The notes below the pieces were generated by a model. The model ran no database searches. It worked only from the letters and a program-made list of their open reading frames with translations, and had not been told where the DNA came from. From Chlorocebus sabaeus (Eukaryota > Chordata > Mammalia > Primates > Cercopithecidae), in assembly GCF_047675955.1 (NCBI RefSeq), contig NC_132930.1, forward strand, positions 46,253,832-46,317,831: DNA of 64,000 bases, in the 5' to 3' direction. Below are positions 1 to 11,922 of this stretch, piece after piece (position 1 is the first letter of the stretch; every line of letters begins with the position of its first letter). The translations under genes and the position numbers were made by a program.

Positions 1-1364
1 AGCTTTCAGGGCCACACGGGCTCTGCAGCCACTACCCAGCAGCGCCACCCTTGCTGGTGAAAGCAGCCTCAGACCGCCTGTGGACCCACGGGCACAGCTG
101 CATGCCAGGAAACTCGATTCACAAAAGCAAGGCGCAGTGTGGGCGCAGCGACAGCACGTTCACTTCCCATTGGAGGATCTGTCCGCAGTGTCTGAAACAT
201 TTACAGCTAGAAAAAAGCTAGGCATTCCCGATTTGAGAAAGAAGCCCCCTCATCCCTGCACCCACAGAACTCATCCCTGCACCCACAGAACTCCGCCTGC
301 CCTTTCCAGACAATCTGCCCCTCTGTGGAAATTCCAAGGCAGGAAGCAGGACGCCTGCCCCAGAGAGAGAAATCGAACATGGCGGCATAATTGGAATTTG
401 CCATAACAGCAGTGTCCCCCAAATGCGTCACCAGAGCACCCAAGAAAGGACGGCGTGTGGGAACAGCATGAACATGGGGGTGGCTCCGCACGGGACGGGG
501 GCCCCAGGGCTGCCTGAGCCTGAGGACGGCCCGCAGCCCCCGACTCTGTGACCGCGGCACAGCCTCCACCTCTGCAGTTGAAGTGTGTTGTGAGATGGCT
601 GCAGGGACCTGGGCCACCTCTGCCTCAAGGGACCTTAAAAAGCTCAGCCACACCCACGTGGAGAGTGGTAGAAACTTCCACTGAGGATAATCACAGCCCA
701 CCCAGAGCACCCCTTCACACCCTTCCCCTAAGGGGCGAGGCCCCTGTAGATCCCTGCTCTGATCTTCCAGCCTCATGGCCTTGGGCTCTTGGCCTCAGTT
801 TTCTCATCTGTGACCTGGGGACAGGGGCAGCCCCGCCTGCAGCAATGCCATAAGGACCAACTGCAGGAAGGTGTGGAGGCCTCCATGCAGTAAGCGCTCA
901 ATACATGCTTGCATATTCAGGTACACGTCCGTCTGCATGACCAGTTGTAAGGCCAGGCCGGCTTCCCTGCAATCTGGCTGCCCATGCACAGAGGGACCAG
1001 GTGACCCATGGCTCACCCTCAGTACTCAGCAAGGGGCACACACTGGCCAACCATCCGCCACCTTCCACCTCAAGGGCCTCAGCCTCCTTGGAGCCTTGGT
1101 GGCCTGATCGCCCAGAAGCCAGGCAGAGACCTTTCCTCCCCTGTGGCTCTGCTCTGTGATGGTGGCACCTTGGCCACACCCTGGCAGACAGCTCTGGCAC
1201 CTGTTGACAACCAGTTCCTGCCATTGCCCCCAACCTGTGCCTCCTTTGTTCAACAAGTTACATTCCCAATAATCCAGTCAGGACTGGGGTCAGGAGCTTG
1301 CCTGGAAAGAGCCCGACATCACCCTTCTGGCTTTACCGGGCTTAAAGTCTCCATTACGATACTT

Positions 1365-1497
1365 AGCTGGAAAGCAGCCACAGATAATGCGTGTGGGAAT
1401 GGCTGTGAGCCAATAAAACTTTATTTACAAAAACAGGTTCTGGCGGGATTTGGCCCAGAGACCACAGTGAGCCAACTCCTGGCCGAGAGTTGAATTT
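1365..1497 (+). mobile_element. Ancient hAT-like DNA transposon fragment
   Basis: The segment around 1409-1495 reads like the conserved end of a common non-autonomous mammalian DNA transposon: an AATAAAACTTTATTTACAAA core, then a GGATTTGGCCCA-like block and a CCAAC.CCTG-like terminus. The sub-family is not identified and the left end is not resolved. Confidence 0.5.
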
Positions 1498-1723
1498 GCC
1501 ACGATGGCTTTTCACACCTTGCACGAGCCAGCCGGTCCCACCTTAGACGTCTGCACCTGCCACGTTGGTGGTGGGGAACGTGCTGAACCCATGCTCAACC
1601 CTCAGACCTTTTTCTGATTCACGGACGCCACCCCTCAGCCTGTCTGATTTTTCTGGACTCTGTCTACAAAAGCAGACTCACACCCTGTACCTTGGGAACG
1701 CCTGAGAATCTAGGAGCGCTTGC

Positions 1724-2160
1724 ATGCAGGGGGCTAGGCGTGGCCCCCAGCAAGATGTGTCCACTCGCGACCCCGGAACCTGTATGTCCTTATTTGGGAA
1801 CGGGGTCTCTGCATATGTAATCAAGTTCAGGATCCTAGATTATCTGAGTGCAGCAGCAAGTGTCCTTGTAAAAGGCAGAACAGGAGAAACAGACACAGGG
1901 AAGGTCACCTGAATGGGGACGGAGGCAGGGACTGGAGTGCTGAGGCCACAGCCAAGGGACGCCTGTGTCCAGCAGGAGCTGGACACAGGGGCAGGAAGGA
2001 GCCCCTGTGGGAAGCTCAGAGGGAGTGTGGCCCTGCGGCCCCCTGGACTGCAGAGCTTTGACTCCCAGCACTGAGAGGGCGAATTCTCGTTGTTCGAAGG
2101 CCCAACTGTGGTGCTTTATTCTGTTGGCCACAGGAAACTGATGACCACCCAAGTCACCGA
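1724..2160 (+). repeat. Diverged LTR-like ancient repeat
   Basis: The stretch has a pattern known from old mammalian interspersed repeats: an 'aacctgtatgtccttatttgg' type block, then 'gtaatcaagtt.aggatc', 'attatctgag' and 'gtccttgtaaaaggcag'. It is too decayed for me to name the family or set exact ends. Confidence 0.35.
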
Positions 2161-2830
2161 TTTCATTTTCAAACATGAACAGAAGCGGGGAGGTCAGAGC
2201 TGGGGGCCGACTCGCCCCTCCTGCCTGGCAGAAGCCTCTCCGGCAGCTGACGCCCACCGCCTCATGCTCAGGCCACCCCCTCCTCATTGCAGATGATAAA
2301 TCGATCCTGTTTTAAAAGCGCATCTAGAGATGAGTGACGGGGCAAAACGCTGCAGGAACTGGCACCAGAAAGACGGAAGCTCCAGGCCCAGGGCTGAGAC
2401 CAAGCCAGGTCAGGGCCGGGACACCAGAGCCCCAGGACACAGCGGCTCTCCCTGGGACACAGCACGTGTGCCAGGGAGACGCGGGGCTGAGGGACTCAGG
2501 AGCAGATGGCCACTGGCCAGCTCCCCGGGGGCCAGGCCCAGAGGGCCCCAGCCACACCCTCCCAGGAGGCCTGGGCACCTGGGGGTCTCTCATCCAGCGG
2601 CTGAGGAACCACCGTCAGCCCCGCCCACCCACCCTCCGGCTGCTCCACACTCTTGGGCATTGGCTGCAACCTGGCCAGGGAAGGCTTTTGCAGGACTTGG
2701 AGGGTTCCCGGGGCTCTGGCAGGCAGCACTGGGCTGGGTGGAGGGCACCAGGTCATGATGGTGAAAGACAACAAACAAAGAGGAGACACCAAGAGAGGCC
2801 AACCAAGGCACAGTGACCAACGTGGAGCAA

Positions 2831-3794
2831 GCAGGCACACATGTACACTCACACACACACACTGATACACACACACAGACACGCACACACACTCATACAC
2901 GCACTCATACACACAAGCACACACAGGCACACACACTCATACATGCATACTCATACACAGGCATGCACATACATGCATACACACAGGCACAGTCATACAC
3001 GTACACTCATGCACAGGCACACAAACTCATACACAGACACGCACACACATACACTCATACATGCACACTCACACAGACACACACACACACACTCATACAC
3101 GCACACACACAGACATGCACACACTCATACACGCATATGCACAGGCACACACATACATGCACACACACATACATGCACACATACACAGGCACATGTACAC
3201 TCACATGCGCACACACGCACACACAGGCATGCGCACACACTCATACACGCACACGCACTCATACACAGAGGCGAACGCACACTCATACATGCACACACAG
3301 GCAAATGCACACTCATACATGAACACACACAGGCACACACTCATACATGCACACAGGCACACTTATACACACACATACACACAGGCACACACACAGTCAT
3401 ACACACATACTCACAGACAAGCACACACATACACAGGCACACTCACACTCATACACGAACACTCAGGCACACACACTCATGCACACACAGGCACACTTAT
3501 ACATGCACACATGCACGCACACACTCATACACGTCCATTCACACACAGGTGCACACACTGATGCACACCCATGCAGACACCCGCACACACTTGCGCACAC
3601 ACACACGTGCACAGGCATTTGAGCTCAAACACACCCGCACATACACACAGGTATTCACACACGTGCACACGTGCACACATAAACACACTCCCACACACAG
3701 GTATTCACATGCACGTGCACACACATGTGGGCACAGACATGTACTTGCACTCATTCTTGTGCACACACACACAAACGTGCACTCATGCACTCAC
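2831..3794. repeat. CA-rich tandem array, left block
   Basis: About 960 bp of ACAC-type sequence carries irregular higher-order blocks such as CATAC, AGGCACAC and CTCATACA. It is a mosaic of short variants, not a pure dinucleotide run. In the sense of DOK7 the strand is GT-rich, so the intron RNA would be UG-rich. Very long His/Thr-rich plus-strand ORFs here are repeat artefacts. Confidence 0.95.
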
Positions 3795-4127
3795 TGCTGG
3801 GGTCTGAATCTGAAATTTCGGTGTTGAAATCTTCACCCCCAAGGCGATGGGTTAGGTGGTGGGGCCTTTGGGAGGTGATGAGGTACTCAGGGTGGAGCCT
3901 CAAGAATGGGACCAGGGCCTGATGAGAGGACCCCAGGGCGCAGGGTGCTTCCTCCCCCCCCACCAGGTAAGGACAGAGAAAGCACCATCTACGTAGCAGG
4001 ACATAGTCCTCACCAGACACCGAGACTGCCTTGATCTTGGGCCTCCAGCCCCCAGAACGGTGAGCAATGACTGGCTGTCTGAGCCGCCTAGGCTGTGGCA
4101 TTTGCTAAGAGCCGCCTGAGCTAAGAC
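3795..4127 (+). mobile_element. MLT1-type (ERVL-MaLR) solo LTR
   Basis: It starts TGCTGGGGTCTGAAT and contains blocks typical of MLT1 LTRs: GGTGGGGCCTTTGGGAGGTGAT (shown broken: GGTGGGGCCTTT, GGGAGGTGAT), then GGTGGAGCCTC, CACCATCTACG, CTCACCAGACACCGA and CTTGATCTTGG. It ends in a CTAAGACA tail. It sits inside the CA-rich array, which continues on both sides. Confidence 0.8.
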
Positions 4128-4262
4128 AGCCACACAAGCGCACACTCACACATACACTCTTACACACCCAAATGCTCACACTTGCTCACACGTGCACACA
4201 CTCCCACGGTGTGTACAGGTGCACACGTGCATGCTCACACACACACACGCACGTGCACACGC
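4128..4262. repeat. CA-rich tandem array, right block
   Basis: This 135-bp continuation of the CA-rich array lies beyond the MLT1 LTR, with the same CACACTC and CACGTGCACAC motifs. Confidence 0.85.
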
Positions 4263-7200
4263 GCTCCCCCTGCATTCCCCTCCACAGCCACAGGGGATGA
4301 GGCATCCAGGATGAGCCTGGGGGCTTGGGTGGGGGAGGGATGCCTGGGGACCCTTCTGGGTGGGGGCTGGGGTTGGGGGTCTTTCCTGGACACGTAGGGG
4401 TGAGAAGCCCACCAGACACCGGGCGGCGATGCACACAGGCAGTTGGACGCAGGCGTCTGGAGATGTAAAAATAACTGTGGAGTCATGAGCACACGGAAGG
4501 TCTTACAGCCAGGGCGGAGAGCCGGGGAGGGCGGGAGGGGAGAAGGAGGAGGGGGAGAAGCCACAGGGAAGATGGAGCGAGCAGGCGTGGTGGCCCAGGG
4601 AAGGCAGGGGTGCGTGCAGGCCAGGGACATAGTGGGGGAGCCCCGCCCACAATGAATTCGATGGGAGTCCACAGAAGCGGCTGTGGGACAGCCCTTGGAG
4701 GTCACAGTGACCTTGAGGCCATGCCCTTAGCAATGCAGGTGGTAGCAGCCTGAGGGGACCCTGCTGGGGGTGCAGCAGCCTGGAGCCGTGCCCAGAAGCT
4801 GGGCAGGGGCGAGGGAGGCAGCCATCAACCAGGCCGGACTGCTGGTGCCTCCTCAGACCAGGCTACAGCCAGGACACACGGGACCAAGATCCAGTGCCTA
4901 GCCCCGGCCCCATTCACAATCTGGTTCAGGAAGGAAACATGAGGGCGCCCCTGCCTGGCACAGGTGTTGGAGGTGTGGTGCAAGTGGGCCCCCCAGACAT
5001 CACCAGGGGCAGCCCAGGACGAGGCTCCGGATGCCAGGCCCAGGCCCTCGTGCCCACCTCTCCATGGCCCTCAAGAGCCCTGTGAGTGGCTGAGGACGCA
5101 GGCAGGGAAGCAGCCGTCCCAAGTCACCGTTCCCACATGTGGAGCTGAGAGCTGAACCCCGGCTCTCTGATTCCCTGTCCTGAGGCGGGGGCTGCGGGAA
5201 ACTCGCCCTGTTCTTGATGTTTCTGTGGGGAGAGGATAACTGGCCACCACCCACGCCCAGTCTTCAGCCCAGAGCTGGGATGTCAGCCCCAGTCCCTTGG
5301 GGAAGGAGGCAGAGGCACAGGAAATCCACCACCAGGAGGCTCTGCTCAGGAAGGGCCGACCCAGTTTCCACCCCCGGCCCCTCGTTAGCAGCGCTGCCCA
5401 CTGTGGGCGGCAGGGCCCCAGCACAGCACCAGCCGTGGGGCAGCTCCGGGGCCTATGGGGCACCTGCCAAGGGGCTCCTGGCTCCTGCGCTGTCTCCGTG
5501 GGGTACCTCCTGCAGGATGGGCTCAGTCCCACCAGGCTGCCTTCCAGGGCGACACGGAAAAGGGGACCCTGCTCTCCAAGAACTCAGCATTAGAACCAAG
5601 AGCAAGGATGGGGGAGACTAAGCAAGCACCCAGTCGTCAGCCTGGGGGCAGGTGCAGAACTTCCAGCCAGCTGCGGGGGCAAGGTTTGGGCTGTTTGGGG
5701 GGAACTGGGCTCTGCCCAGCAGTCCGTGTCTTGGGCCAGATTCCTCGAGTTTCTGCGCCTCAGCTTCCCTTCCATGGTGACTGCAAGACCCTGCCAGCCC
5801 CAGGACTTAGGCCCTTCCAGTAGCTTTTCTGAGCTGGATGAAGGCCCCAGGCACAGCCCCTGTGGGAAGCGAGTCCCTCCAAGCGTCTGGCCCAGGGCCA
5901 CACCCTCCACAGGATGTCAAGAACACTTGCCTTGCCACCCCCAGCCGCTGCGCCAGGGAGGAAGAAGAGAGGGGCTGGGCCAGGCACTGGCGTGCCGGGT
6001 CACCAGCAGACAGTCCTGGGCCACGACTGGACACAGACCACCCTCCTCCCCCAGGGCCCTGCCCAGAAGGGGACGCAAACACGCATCCTGCAGTCAGGAC
6101 TCGGTGGAGACCTTGAGGAACGCGGTCCCACTGCAGGGCACCCTACAGTCCCACACTGAGGCAGATGGCCCGACATCCACTGGCCATGCCTGGCACTGTG
6201 GCCGAGCTGCCTTTTGATAAAAGGTGTTTCCCTTTTGTTCTCTAACTAAACTTTGCCATAAGAGAAAGACATGCTTATGATTGAGAAAAACACGAGGAGG
6301 AGAAAGGTGCCCGTGGAAAAGGTGCACGTGCATCTGGGCTCTTCCCGGAAGGAAATCACCGCTGGTAACAAAAAGAACCCTGCCTGTCTTACAAGGAAGC
6401 AGACAGGACCCTTTCTCTCTCCCTCACACCAAGAGTGCTGTCTGCTCCTCCAGGGCTGGGGCCTGCTCCCGCCAGGCCAGGCCCATCCACAAGGGAGGTG
6501 GTCTCCAGCGCTGAGCGGGAAGGCAGCTGAGTGAAGGCAAAGGGGGCGGCATCCAGAGAGGTTCATGAGGGGCCAGGAGGAAGAGGCATCAGGGCCTCTG
6601 AGCAGAGAGGAGGTGCCAGGCTGGCCTGGTCAAGGTGGGGAGGTGGGCGTGAGAACTCCGCTCTGTCCCATCGCCTCATCTGACTGACCTCTGGGCCACC
6701 CCACAGGGTTTCCGTTTCAGTCCCAGGCTGCTGGAGTGACCAACACAGACATCAGGTGTCCAAAGGAATGGGTCCTGGGCCAGGGAGTCAGTGGGTGCTA
6801 GGGACACCTGGCCACAAGGCTCAGAATGAACATCCACCCAGAGGGGGCAGGGCACCTTCCACTGCCCCACATCACCTCCCACGCCAGTCCCACGAGGCTG
6901 CAGATCTCAACTGCGCGGGATACGGGGTGACCCAGCAGACGCTCGGGAGCCACCACGTTCACCTACAGACTCACAGATTGTCCCACCTGGGGGACCCATT
7001 GCCAGCAGCCATCTCTCCACTCAGGCACTCACCAGGCCTGGGGAGCACACCCTCTTGAGGCTGGCAGGCCCTGCCTCCTGGAACTGTCTGATCCAGAAAG
7101 AAAAGCCTCCCAAGAGGGACAAAGACCTCTCCTGCAATGCTCCTCTTGGGCTGCTGTCCAGTGTGCCTTCCTGGGCTGTGGCCTCTCTGGAGGGTCTGCA

Positions 7201-8327
7201 CCGGCTCCAACCCAGCACCATCCACCCATCAAGCACCACCTGCCCCACCACAGCCCTGGCCCAGCCACAGCTGACCACAGCCTGTCGTCCGCCCCAGCCT
7301 GGCAGGGCCTCTCACTCTGCCCAGACCCCACCCCTTCCTATACCAGGTCCCCTGCAGCCCAGGAGGACAAAGACACCCTTCCAGGCTCTGATGGTGCCCC
7401 CACAGTTCCAGGCAGGAGGTCTGGGCACGGAGGGCTGAGTGAAGTGACTGGTGTGCAGCCCAGGCCCTGCAAGGGGAGGTGGAGGCAGGCAGGAAGTGCC
7501 TTCCTCCAGGACCACCTGAGGCCCTGCAGAGGGGACCCAGGACGGAACCCTGCTCCACACCCTCCCTGGGAGCCACAGACTCCCATCCTGGATGACGCTC
7601 TGGCAGGCCTATGGCATACAGCCCCCCGGTGCACGCAGGCCGAGCATCCCACCCAGACCGGGGCCTGGCCGGCTCCACCGCACCTGTCCTCTGGAGCAGC
7701 TGCAGGCCCGGCTCAGCCCTCCCCACAGGCCCAGCGCTGCAGGCGGCCTGGGCTGCCAGACCTGGGGGCTCCGTGTTGACCCTCCCCAAGCTGGGGTACT
7801 GGCTCAGGGTGGGGACTGCGGGGGACCCCTGCCTCCTCCCAGAGGACTGTTCCCCCAGCAATATGGCAGTCACTCTGCCCCCTACCCCACCACAGCCCAG
7901 CCTCTCCTCTGCCTGGGAGGGGCCCAGGGTCAGCGCCCACCCACACAGCACCCCTGGAGGCTGGGTTCCGGGACCCTGCTCTGAGCGTTTCCACAAGCAC
8001 AGCACAACCCTCAGGCACGTGGGGTTTTGCTTCTGGGGCGCCCCTTGCTGCTCTGCTGGGGGGCTCAGGGCCTGCATCCCCTCCGCCTCCAGGGCCACCA
8101 GGCAGCCCCCGGGCCTCAGTCTGCCCTGCTGGAAAGAGGGTTCTTCCGTCCGGGCCCCCACTGCGCTCCCAGGGGCGCCGTGGGGTCCTGGTCGGCGCGG
8201 GGCTCTCCGGGCTCCCGGAGGGGTGACAGCGGCGGCGATTTCGGGCGAGCGAGCATTACTGCCGGGGGCCTCGGTAACCCGGGTCACTAGGCCCCCGCGC
8301 CCACCGTCCCCCGCCCGCCCCGCTCAC

Positions 8328-8373
8328 CTGCCACGGGCGACGGCTTGCGCAGCACCAGCCACCTACTCTTCCA
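8328..8373 (-). CDS. DOK7: DOK7 coding exon 2
   Basis: It is 46 nt between acceptor CCCGCAG and donor GCAG|GTGAGC. It encodes the second PH beta strand (WKSRWLVLRK) and ends in phase 1. Confidence 0.92.
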
Positions 8374-8499
8374 CTGCGGGGACAGGGGGGAGCGTGAGCC
8401 GCCGCCCGCGCCCGCGCCCCCCCCGCGCCCCCGACGCGCCCCGACCTTCTTGCCGTCCCGCAGCTTGACCTGGCCCTCCACCAGCGCCGCCTCGGTCAT
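8328..8499 (-). CDS. DOK7: DOK7, exons 1-2 (5' end of gene; continues outside the window)
   Basis: DOK7 is a cytoplasmic adaptor of skeletal muscle that binds and activates the receptor kinase MuSK, and is needed to form neuromuscular synapses. Only the first 33 residues plus one base are here. Exon 1 (8446-8499) encodes MTEAALVEGQVKLRDGKK and ends at AAG|GTCGGG. Exon 2 (8328-8373) follows a CCCGCAG acceptor and encodes WKSRWLVLRKPSPVA, ending GCAG|GTGAGC. These match the start of the DOK7 PH domain as I recall it; the PTB domain lies further on. The 72-bp intron 1 is very short. The start follows from identity with the known N-terminus and from A at -3 of the ATG. The gene runs off the left edge. 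Confidence 0.93.
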
Positions 8500-8509
8500 C
8501 TTCTGTCAT
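8363..8509 (-). other. Candidate upstream ORF of DOK7
   Basis: On the minus strand an ATG at 8509-8507 precedes the DOK7 ATG (8499-8497) by 10 nt and is in a different frame. Its context is GCGGAACCATGA, with A at -3. Read through the exon 1-exon 2 junction (8446/8373) it stays open for 24 codons and stops at TAG 8365-8363 in exon 2. It overlaps the true start, so if the mRNA begins above 8509 it could lower DOK7 translation. Whether the transcript includes it is unknown. Confidence 0.5.
8446..8499 (-). CDS. DOK7: DOK7 coding exon 1
   Basis: It holds 18 codons from the initiator ATG to the donor AAG|GTCGGG, phase 0. It is the start of the PH domain. Confidence 0.93.
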
Positions 8510-8519
8510 GGTTCCGCGC

Positions 8520-11198
8520 CGCCGCGCTCGCCCCGGCGCCCCAGCCCAGGGTCACTTTCAAAATAGCTCCCAGGGCCCTGGGCTGGGCCAGGAGGGCGGG
8601 CCCGCGGGCAGGGCGGCGACACCGGCGACTCCAGGGCCGGCGCGGGCGGGGCCCCTTCTCCTGCGGGCGGCTCCCCCACCCCCACGGGCCCCTCTGGCCC
8701 CACCGTCCCGCGTCCCGCGGCGGAGCGAGCGCACCATCTGGGCTCGGACGCCCAGACCAGCGCCTGCGGGGGTCGGGCGGGGGCTTCTTTTTCAAAAAGC
8801 AGAGATAACCACCCAGCAGAAATTGGCCCCGCTCTGGGCACTGCTCCCGACTTTAAAGTTGGTCTTCAACCAATCCCGCCTCCCAGACTGGCATCTGCCC
8901 CTCCCACCACCCCAGGGGTCACCAGACACCCCCACAACAGACTGGGCACAGGCAGCCCAGGCCTAGGACACTCTCATGTCCCCAGGCTTCCCCCACACTG
9001 AGGTGACCACTCCCCAGGCAGACAGTAGGGGTCCGGGAGCCCTGGCAGCCTCCATCTCTTCCTACATTTCTGTTCCCATTAAAAGGATGCAGGGACCCCA
9101 GTGCAGGTGGGTGGGTTCAGGACCCACAGTGCCACCTCGATGCCCCTAGTCTCCACCTCTTCTGCCCCCATCCCCAGAGAAGAGCAGGCCCTGGTTAGGC
9201 CAGCCTGGTCCGATGGGTAGGGGAGCTGCCCGCTTCGTAAAGGACCTGCCAGCAGCCCTCCCAGCTGGGTGATTTGCGTTTCTGGACTCCCCCTCCTTGA
9301 CCCTGTGGCTCCAGTCCAGCTGTCCCCAGGCTCTGGCCTGGGCATTAGATGTTACATCCAGGTTCTTCTGCAGACAGGTCATGTGCTTTGGGGGACCTGG
9401 CAGGTCCGCCCCTTGGGTGTCAGCCCCTTCCGAGAGACGGCCTCCACCACCCTGGGGTCAGGGACACCCAGAAGATACAGGAACAGCCGTGGGGAGGGGC
9501 GATGGTGCCCCGGAAAATAAGCACGTGGACAAGCAGCGAAACTCCGTCCACATGCCCTACCCCAGACCCCATCCTCACGGGGCTGACGGTTCTCGGGGGA
9601 GAAGAGGGAAGGGGTACACAGTGTCCTGTTAGGGAGGAGGCATCTTCATTTCATCCCATCCAGACCCTAGGCTGGGCTCTGTCTGCCTTGTACTGAAGAG
9701 GAAATGGAATCAGGGCAGCGTGAGGCCTTACAGCCAGGACTGAGCCACATGGACTGACCTGAGAGCAAGGCTCAGAGGCATCGGGAGCCCTGGGCACCCC
9801 TCCCCACTGCCCCTGTGATCCAAGAGGCAGGTCTCGGGTGGCCCACAAGGGTTGGTTTTGATGCTTCAGTGATGTCTTGTCAGGGCCTCACGCAAGGCAG
9901 GGGACACCAGGCCCAGGAAGCAGATCTTTGCATCCCCCACCCACCCCTGCAGTCACCTGTGCAGCCACCAGCCGCTTTCCGCAGAACAGTTGCTGGGCCA
10001 CAGAGCCCCATTCATGCTCCCCACACATCCCAGGCCCCCAAGGGGCTGGCCCAGGACAGCCGGTGCGGAGGCGGGGGCGGCTGGGGCTGTAGCCACAGAC
10101 ACATCCGCTGCCCTGGGCGCCTGGCACTTGCTCATCCCTGCAGGGAGGGGCAGGGCCCCGCTGCATTCCTGAGTGCTGGCCTGGGCCCAGGCTCCTGCCA
10201 TGCCTGGCAGTTGCACCTGCTCCCACACAGCCTGGAACACACAGGATGCCGGAGGGCAGACAACTCCCTTCTCTGCTCCATGTGGCTCCAGGGCTGCGGA
10301 AAGGTGGGGAAAGCTTCCTGCAGGAGGAGGAGGTGGCCTGGCTGCCACTCCCAGACTGACCGAGAGCTCTGTGACCCTGGGCAAGCCCCTGCCCTGCTCT
10401 GTGCCTCAGAAGTTATAGCCAGAAGTCTCCCCAGAAGTTATAGTCAGGGTTGCTAGTTGCAGATGGAGAAATAGGCTGGCCACTGAGTAGGAAGGGGTTG
10501 ATTGGAAGCAAATTAGGTCTCCAAGAACCAAAGGGAAGGCTGAAGAGCTGGTGGGCAGTGAAAGCAGAGTCACATCCTGAGACAGGAGGACACCGTAGCC
10601 CAGCCCCACAGCACAGCTGTGCTCCACACAAGGGGCAGGGCCACCACCTTTAAAGGAGCCTACAGTCTCAGGTCACAGCTGCACCCCTGACTGACCACAG
10701 CCAGAGCCATGCTGCTGCTGGACACTGTGGCCAGGGAAACTGCCATCTCTGCCAGACCCTGTTGCCATGGTGCATTGCTGCCCACCAGTGGCTCTGCAGC
10801 CAAGGGACCTGTCCCTCACTAGCCACACCACCTTTAGCCACCATGTGATCTTACTGGTCTCAGCTTCCTCTTCTACCTTGATACTGTGATGAGCCCCCAG
10901 TGAGATGATGTCCATGAGCATCTTTCAAAATGATCCCAGGTTTTCCAAGGGGATTCCAAGGGGATGATGGGGACCAGGGGCGGGCTGCTTTGTCTTGCAT
11001 CTCTAAGTGGCCTGGTGTGTGGGAGAGAAACAGGTCAGCTGAGCGTGGCAAACACTGTGCCCTGTGGTCACACCCATTCGTGCATCCTTATTTCCCAGTA
11101 CCACCCTCCTGATCAGGTAAGGCTATATGAGTGAGTTCTGGCCAGTAAGGCATGGGTGGAAGGGGTGACCAACACTTCTGGCCTGCCCATAGGATGCC
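8520..11198. other. Intergenic DNA upstream of DOK7
   Basis: Apart from the promoter region this is mostly unique GC-rich sequence. A short MIR-like stretch (CTGTGACCCTGGGCAAGCCC with CTCTGTGCCTCAG) lies near 10370-10410. I see no gene: the ORFs are short and overlap on both strands. Confidence 0.6.
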
Positions 11199-11465
11199 TG
11201 ATATGGTTTGGCAGTGTCCCCACCCAAATCTCATCTCGAATTGTATTAATATGAATAGCTCCCATAATCCCCATGTGTTGTGGGAGGGACCTGCTGGGAG
11301 GTAATTAAATCATGGGGGTGGGGTTTTCCTGTGCTGTTCTCATGATAGTCAATAAGTCTAACAAGATCTGATGTTTTTATGAAGGGCAGTTCCCTACACA
11401 CTCTCTTTGCCTGCTGCCATGTAAGATGTGCCTTTGCTCCTCCTTTACCTTCCGCCATTTTCCTT
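11199..11465 (+). mobile_element. THE1/MST-type (MaLR) LTR, 3' truncated
   Basis: It starts TGATATGGTTTGGCAGTGTC and runs through CCACCCAAATCTCATC, TAATCCCCA, GTGGGAGGGACC and CATGGGGGTGG, all hallmarks of THE1/MST LTRs. It stops after CCTTCCGCCA, so the usual 3' end (AATAAAC and CCCAGTCTC blocks) is missing. It abuts the left end of the ERVL internal sequence. Confidence 0.85.
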
Positions 11466-11922
11466 TGCCTTCAGCAAGCACCTCAGCAGTTCATGTTTTA
11501 TTTTCCTAGTGGAGTGACCCAAACCTTCATTCCTGAAGGGTCTGGTGATTTGTAGTCCTGCCTGGATTGGACTGTTGCAGTTTCCCATTGACCTTAATCA
11601 CAGGGCATGATAATATTGACAGACGCCCTAATGGATCTTTTGTATTCTATGCATACTCTTCCTTACCTCTGTTGTGGAGTAGGGGACTGATTCCATCTCA
11701 ATAGTCTTGGTCAATCACCCCAGCCAACACCGTAACTCCTTCTTAGCCCGTTGACTTAAAGGTAGGAGGACCCCAAAGTGTCCAGGTGGCAATCTTAACT
11801 TCTAACTTAATGGAACCGTTGTGTCTCCTGGTGGCAGCGTTCCTCCCTCTGGAACCAAGACCTCTAGGCCAGCAGAACGTAATGTCGTGGGAAAAGGAAG
11901 CAAAAATGTTGCTACTTAATCA

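Larger units (their letters stand above)
1..8327 (-). other. DOK7: DOK7 intron 2 (partial)
   Basis: Everything left of the exon 2 donor at 8327 is intron in the sense of DOK7. No DOK7 exon 3 was found: the PH-domain residues that follow exon 2 in the family appear in none of the six frames. The stretch is GC-rich unique sequence with old repeats, a large CA-rich array at 2831-3794 and 4128-4262, and GC-rich sequence towards 8 kb. Several ORFs over 200 codons in 7-8.3 kb overlap on both strands and look like an effect of base composition. Confidence 0.8.
8130..8800. promoter_or_regulatory. DOK7: CpG island and promoter region of DOK7
   Basis: CpG dinucleotides are dense here (for example GGCGGCGATTTCGGGCGAGC near 8231), in contrast with the CpG-poor flanks. 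The island covers DOK7 exons 1 and 2 and the sequence just upstream of the start codon on the minus strand. No clear TATA box is seen next to the start, as usual for a CpG-island promoter. The transcription start itself cannot be set from sequence. Confidence 0.75.

Noticed and set aside
2813..3827. Plus-strand ORFs of 166-328 codons, His/Thr-rich
   Set aside because: They are products of a CA repeat with no non-repeat part.
7229..8287. Minus-strand ORF of 352 codons just after DOK7 exon 2
   Set aside because: It is GC-rich intron with an equally long ORF on the other strand, no known domain, and a frame that does not join exon 2.
1..8300. DOK7 exon 3
   Set aside because: The next PH-domain residues of DOK7 were not found in any frame; the exon is probably beyond the left edge.
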